Positions 22,531 through 25,913 of a stretch of DNA of 25,913 bases are shown one piece after another (the stretch's first letter is position 1; every line of letters begins with the position of its first letter). The stretch comes from Lentimonas sp002292345 (GTDB taxonomy: Bacteria > Verrucomicrobiota > Verrucomicrobiia > Opitutales > Coraliomargaritaceae). The notes under the pieces were generated by a model. It was not told the DNA's origin. It did no database searches and was given only the letters and a program-made list of their open reading frames with translations. The translations under genes were made by a program, and so were the position numbers. The DNA lies in the NCBI GenBank assembly GCA_964187655.1, contig CAXLMP010000046.1:1-25913 (forward strand), in the 5' to 3' direction.

Positions 22531-24555
22531 ATGCGCATGCACCGAACAACATTTTTCAATCAACTTATGAATCGCTTATTTTTATCGAGCGGTGCCATCC
22601 TGTGCACCGCGCTGGGCTTTGCCCAAATCACTCACGCAGAATCGTCCGACGAGACGATTTATCAACTGGAGGACTTTATCGTCTCCGCTGGCCCGGGCTT
22701 ACGCTCGATATTTGACTATGCTGCTCCCGTGGACGTGGTGGATGCTAAAGAACTTACTCGCAAGAGCGGTAGCAGCCTCGGCGCGGCGCTTGATTGGCAC
22801 CCTGGTGTGAGCACTTCGTCTTTTGGCGCAGGTGCGAGTCGCCCTGTGCTACGTGGCTTTGATGGGCCGCGCGTGCGTATCCTTGATTCTGGTATCGAAG
22901 CGCTCGATGCCTCGGACACTAGCCCTGACCATGGTGTGGCAACTGAGCCATTGCTGGTCGAGCGGATCGAAGTGCTTCGCGGCCCGTCGACTTTGTTGTA
23001 TGGAGGCTCTGCGATTGGTGGTGCTGTTAATGCCATTGGCAAGGAAATGCCACGTCGACGGGTGGGGGAGACTGGCTACGAGGGGGCCTTCGAATCACGC
23101 TATGATACTGGCTCTAATGGGGAGACCTATTTGGGGTATGCTACCGTTGGCCAAGAGGATTGGGCGCTGACTGTAACTGGCCTCAATCGCGATGCTGACA
23201 ACTACGAAATACCGAAGGATGCGCGCGCCGATGACGCGAGCGGCGATACTTTGGAAAGCAGTTTTGTTGAAACTGAAATCTACTCATTTGGTGTTAGCTG
23301 GTTCTTTAATGATGACAGCCGTATTGGCTTCTCTTTTTCTAACTTTGAGTCCACCTATGGCGTGCCAGGGGAAGAGGAGAGCATATCAATCGACTTAGAG
23401 CGAAAGCGTTATGATTTGGAGATGGAATTGGTTGATCCTTCTGAATTAATTGATGCGTTACGCGTGCGGCTTGGCTATACTAATTACAAGCACAGTGAGT
23501 TGGAAGGTGCTGAAAATGGAACTGTATTTGAGCGTGACGGTTGGGAGTTTCGCACTGAGGCCGCGCACGCGCCTTTGTGGGTGATCGATGAGGGGGTTAT
23601 TGGTATCCAACTGTCCGATACCGATTTTTCAGCACTTGGAGAGGAAGCATTCACGCCTCCCACTGAAACCAAGAGTCAGGCTTTGTTTTTCAGCGAACAT
23701 ATTCATGGAGATGTGCTGCACTATGAGTTAGGTGGGCGGGTCGAGCGCAGTGATGTGTCCGCTAACGGCAATGACAGCGACTACGATGAACTGGCGTCGA
23801 GTGCCGCAACTGGAGTCACTTGGCAGATTAACCCGAAGGACACGTTGTCACTCGTTTTGCAGCTTTCTCAGCGTCATCCCAACTCGACCGAGTTGTATGC
23901 CGATGGTCCCCATCTGGCTACCAGCCAATACGAAATCGGTGATGCTGATTTGGAAAAGGAAACGGCCTATGGAATTGATCTGACTTATCGTTCGACGCAT
24001 ACGCGTTGGCAGGCGGAGTTCTCTACCTTTTACACCTACTACGAGGATTATATTTTTGCTGAGGCTCAAGGCTTTAAGACTGATGGGTTGGACACGTATC
24101 AGTTCGAGACCATTGATGCTGAATTTTATGGGTTTGAGGCGCAGCTTGATTACGAACTGTTTAAATCTGTAGATAGCACTGTGCTCCTTAGCTTTATGAG
24201 TGATGCTGTGAAGGCTCGCAATAAGGACTCGGGCGATGATCTTCCCCGGATTCCGCCTGTACGCATCGGATCCCGACTCGGCCTGACACATCGCAATTGG
24301 GAGTCTGGTTTGGAGCTGCGTTATGCATTTGAGCAAACGAATGTGGCCCCAGATCAGACCGACACTGACGGCTATACTCAGCTGAACGCCGATCTGAGAT
24401 ATCGCTTTGAACTGAGCGACTCATCTGCGGTCGTTTTTTTTCTACGAGGGGAAAATTTGCTGAATGAAGTCATTCGTCATCACAGCTCTTTTCTCAAGGA
24501 TGAGGCTCCCTTGCCAGGGCGAAATTTTACCCTCGGAGGACGGTTTGAGTTTTAG
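22531..24555 (+). CDS. TonB-dependent receptor, ZnuD-like
   Basis: This 674-residue outer-membrane receptor has a signal peptide ending near THAES, a TonB-box-like segment (LEDFIVSAG), and a plug domain with GVSTSSFGAGASRPVLRGFDGPRVRILDSG and SPDHGVATEPLLVERIEVLRGPSTLLYGGSAIGGAVNAIG (read in parts). That run of motifs is characteristic of the ZnuD group of zinc receptors. The barrel follows and ends LPGRNFTLGGRFEF with the terminal Phe. After STYGVPG, where ZnuD of Neisseria carries a His-rich loop, this protein has only EEESISID. It is preceded by a His-rich exported protein, which supports a metal role; the metal is not proven. No Zur-like palindrome was found upstream. Confidence 0.9.
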   Translation: MRMHRTTFFNQLMNRLFLSSGAILCTALGFAQITHAESSDETIYQLEDFIVSAGPGLRSIFDYAAPVDVVDAKELTRKSGSSLGAALDWHPGVSTSSFGAGASRPVLRGFDGPRVRILDSGIEALDASDTSPDHGVATEPLLVERIEVLRGPSTLLYGGSAIGGAVNAIGKEMPRRRVGETGYEGAFESRYDTGSNGETYLGYATVGQEDWALTVTGLNRDADNYEIPKDARADDASGDTLESSFVETEIYSFGVSWFFNDDSRIGFSFSNFESTYGVPGEEESISIDLERKRYDLEMELVDPSELIDALRVRLGYTNYKHSELEGAENGTVFERDGWEFRTEAAHAPLWVIDEGVIGIQLSDTDFSALGEEAFTPPTETKSQALFFSEHIHGDVLHYELGGRVERSDVSANGNDSDYDELASSAATGVTWQINPKDTLSLVLQLSQRHPNSTELYADGPHLATSQYEIGDADLEKETAYGIDLTYRSTHTRWQAEFSTFYTYYEDYIFAEAQGFKTDGLDTYQFETIDAEFYGFEAQLDYELFKSVDSTVLLSFMSDAVKARNKDSGDDLPRIPPVRIGSRLGLTHRNWESGLELRYAFEQTNVAPDQTDTDGYTQLNADLRYRFELSDSSAVVFFLRGENLLNEVIRHHSSFLKDEAPLPGRNFTLGGRFEF

Positions 24556-24589
24556 GTAATTAGATGGGTTATACCTGCCGACTCGCTCA

Positions 24590-24604
24590 GCTCGCTACAA
24601 ATAA
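24590..24604 (-). repeat. REP-like lead sequence D (partial)
   Basis: On the minus strand TTATTTGTAGCGAGC is identical to 11938-11952 in element A. The following bases do not form the same hairpin, so this is at most a diverged or half element. It lies between the receptor gene and the 199-residue gene. Confidence 0.35.
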
Positions 24605-24675
24605 TGACTGCGATGGCGGAGCGCCTATTTCTCGGCATTGACGAGAGCTGCCTCTTTATGTAAGAGTTTCGTGCC

Positions 24676-25275
24676 ATGGCGATTTTTGATGAAAATATTG
24701 TCCGCGAGTATTTCGAATTGAACGGTTTTTTTGCCCGTCAGTTGCGTAAGCACAGTGTGCATTCGCGAAGAAAAGCTACGGAGGAGTCGGTGGATTTGTT
24801 GGTCTTTAATCCATCGGCACCATCGGATGCACCAGAGCCGAACTTTCAATTATTCTCTTCGGACATGGTTGCGATCCGGCAGGCAATCGTGGTGGTGCAT
24901 AGCTGGCAACAGACTCGAGTGACGCCGGCGATTTTAAAAAGCCCTGCCCGTTTGTTAGAATTCCTAAAGAAAGGTGTGCTGAGCCAAACGGATGTATTGT
25001 TCCAAGTTGAGGACGGGGTACTTGAAAATGTGGCGGCGTACCGCAAGGTTTTGGTGCTGCCCGGCTTGCCGACTGCGGAGCCACAGCGCAGCGAATGCAT
25101 CGAGCTATTTAAGGCAGCTGGTGTGGATGGGGTGATCGCTTTTAGTACGATTCTAGAAGATTTACTGCGGCACGTGGAAGTGAACCATAGTTATCAGAAG
25201 TCAGAGCTTCTGCAACTAGTACGCGTGCTTAAGATCTATGATATGGTGCAGGCTCCACAGATGCGTTTATTTTAG
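24676..25275 (+). CDS. Unrecognised protein, 199 residues
   Basis: I do not recognise a named family. The N-terminus, VREYFELNGFFARQLRKH, a basic RRK and then EESVDLLVFNP, has the order seen in restriction-endonuclease-like (PD-D/ExK) proteins, where an acidic-x-D hydrophobic strand is part of the active site. A clear lysine partner was not identified, so this is only a suggestion. The rest is alpha/beta: AIVVVHSW, KVLVLPGLP, GVDGVIAFSTILEDLL. No signal peptide or membrane segment is present, so it is probably cytoplasmic. It starts at ATG 24676, is flanked by the receptor gene and ends at a heptamer array that fills the gap to the convergent phosphatase gene. Confidence 0.72.
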   Translation: MAIFDENIVREYFELNGFFARQLRKHSVHSRRKATEESVDLLVFNPSAPSDAPEPNFQLFSSDMVAIRQAIVVVHSWQQTRVTPAILKSPARLLEFLKKGVLSQTDVLFQVEDGVLENVAAYRKVLVLPGLPTAEPQRSECIELFKAAGVDGVIAFSTILEDLLRHVEVNHSYQKSELLQLVRVLKIYDMVQAPQMRLF

Positions 25276-25310
25276 AGGGCTGAGGTGGGAGAGCTGAGGG
25301 TTGAGGGTGA
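25276..25310 (+). repeat. AG-anchored heptamer array, 5 units, after the 199-residue gene
   Basis: Directly after the TAG stop (25273-25275) come AGGGCTG, AGGTGGG, AGAGCTG, AGGGTTG, AGGGTGA. A sixth word, AGGGATT, runs into the stop codon of the convergent gene. The array fills the entire 40-base gap. Confidence 0.68.
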
Positions 25311-25315
25311 AGGGA

Positions 25316-25913
25316 TTACTGATGTTGCAGCTGTGCTGCTGGCACTAGTAAGGACTCACGTTTGGTTCCATTCAGATCGTAGATTGAGCATTCCATCTTA
25401 GGGAACTTACCAGACCAATCGATTTCAATAGTGCCGAAGTGGTATTCACGCACGGCTGAACTGACTCGGTATTTATTGGGCGAGACGCTTTTCCAATCGC
25501 GATTGATCCCGCTTGCGGTAATGTCGATCAGGTCGTAGCCGCCATCGACTGGGCGTTTTGAAATTTCGCCCCAATGGACGTCGCCAGTAATAAAGACTGC
25601 GCCATTGGCTTTGGTGCGTTGGATCAAGTCGATCATTCGTTGTTGTTCGAAGGGGAAGTTTGTCCATGACTCATAGCCGTTGTGTTCATGGGAAAATTGC
25701 GTGCTGGAGCCAATGATTCTCAGGTCGGCTGGTTTCTGTAGCTGTGCTTCGAGCCAACGCCATTGAGCCTCGCCGAGCATCGTAGAGCCTGGTTTCGGGT
25801 GTGGAATGTAGCGGCCTTTGTTATCGTTTTTACGTGTGATCGGATCTCGGAAAGTTCGGGTATCGAGCAGGATAATTTGTAACTGTTTGCCGTCTTGTTT
25901 GTAATGATAGCTG
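25316..25913 (-). CDS. PhoD-like alkaline phosphatase family protein, C-terminal part
   Basis: The frame is open to the window edge, so this is the last 198 residues of a longer protein. Visible family features are ILLDTRTFRDP near the start of the fragment, GEAQWRWLEAQL, IGSSTQFS, and GAVFITGDVHWGEIS, where the GD-H motif is part of the metallophosphatase-like site. The end, LVPAAQLQHQ, is followed by TAA. PhoD phosphatases are exported metalloenzymes acting on phosphomonoesters or diesters; whether this one has a Tat signal cannot be seen. It converges on the 199-residue gene. Confidence 0.87.
   Translation of the reverse strand, partial: SYHYKQDGKQLQIILLDTRTFRDPITRKNDNKGRYIPHPKPGSTMLGEAQWRWLEAQLQKPADLRIIGSSTQFSHEHNGYESWTNFPFEQQRMIDLIQRTKANGAVFITGDVHWGEISKRPVDGGYDLIDITASGINRDWKSVSPNKYRVSSAVREYHFGTIEIDWSGKFPKMECSIYDLNGTKRESLLVPAAQLQHQ

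Overview
The window looks like chromosomal DNA of a marine Verrucomicrobiota bacterium, most likely class Opitutae (Puniceicoccales/Coraliomargarita-like). This rests on gene content, not on a marker gene. It has a planctomycete/verrucomicrobial trio of DUF1549-DUF1553, DUF1501 and PSC-type cytochrome proteins, an ADP-forming succinyl-CoA ligase, a complete LpxB with a Gfo/Idh/MocA oxidoreductase beside it, and a PqiABC lipid-transport locus. The outer-membrane genes (PqiBC, LpxB, a TonB-dependent receptor) show a diderm cell. No rRNA, tRNA, CRISPR or intact insertion sequence was seen.

Layout. 1-2536 (+) is a pqiABC operon, with pqiA cut by the window edge. 2561-3855 (-) is an unrecognised two-gene unit: a 53-residue membrane protein translationally coupled to a 378-residue anchored protein. 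3928-9207 (-) is the operon for a DUF1549/DUF1553 multi-domain c-type cytochrome, a Tat-exported DUF1501 protein and a membrane PSC-cytochrome with leucine-rich repeats. 9494-11601 (-) is sucCD with a clear terminator. 11991-14104 (-) holds a dihydrouridine synthase, a lipoprotein and a bifunctional-nuclease-family protein, divergent from aroK (+). 14867-17015 (+) is the lipid A section (GnnA-like oxidoreductase, lpxB). 17318-19660 (-) carries a CCA-adding enzyme and NAD kinase. 19910-21823 (+) has a YacP/NYN ribonuclease and a DUF2851 protein. 22099-24555 (+) is a probable zinc/metal uptake pair (His-rich exported protein and ZnuD-like receptor). 24676-25913 has an unknown protein converging on a PhoD-like phosphatase cut by the window edge.

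The least ordinary content lies between the genes. At least four gaps are filled by degenerate arrays with strict 7-base periodicity, each unit starting with AG (consensus about AGNNNTB). Three of these begin within a few bases of a stop codon. Two gaps in the cytochrome operon also carry 6-base-periodic runs around GATTAA/GATTAG. Separate intergenic sites carry REP-like hairpins with a common TGT-start layout but different, still self-complementary, stems. A perfect 16-bp palindrome contains the nadK stop codon. The large DUF1549/DUF1553 protein appears to start at ATT, the only start-like codon that gives it a signal peptide and a well-placed ribosome binding site.

All calls come from reading the sequence. 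Family names are from recognisable motifs and no database search was run.
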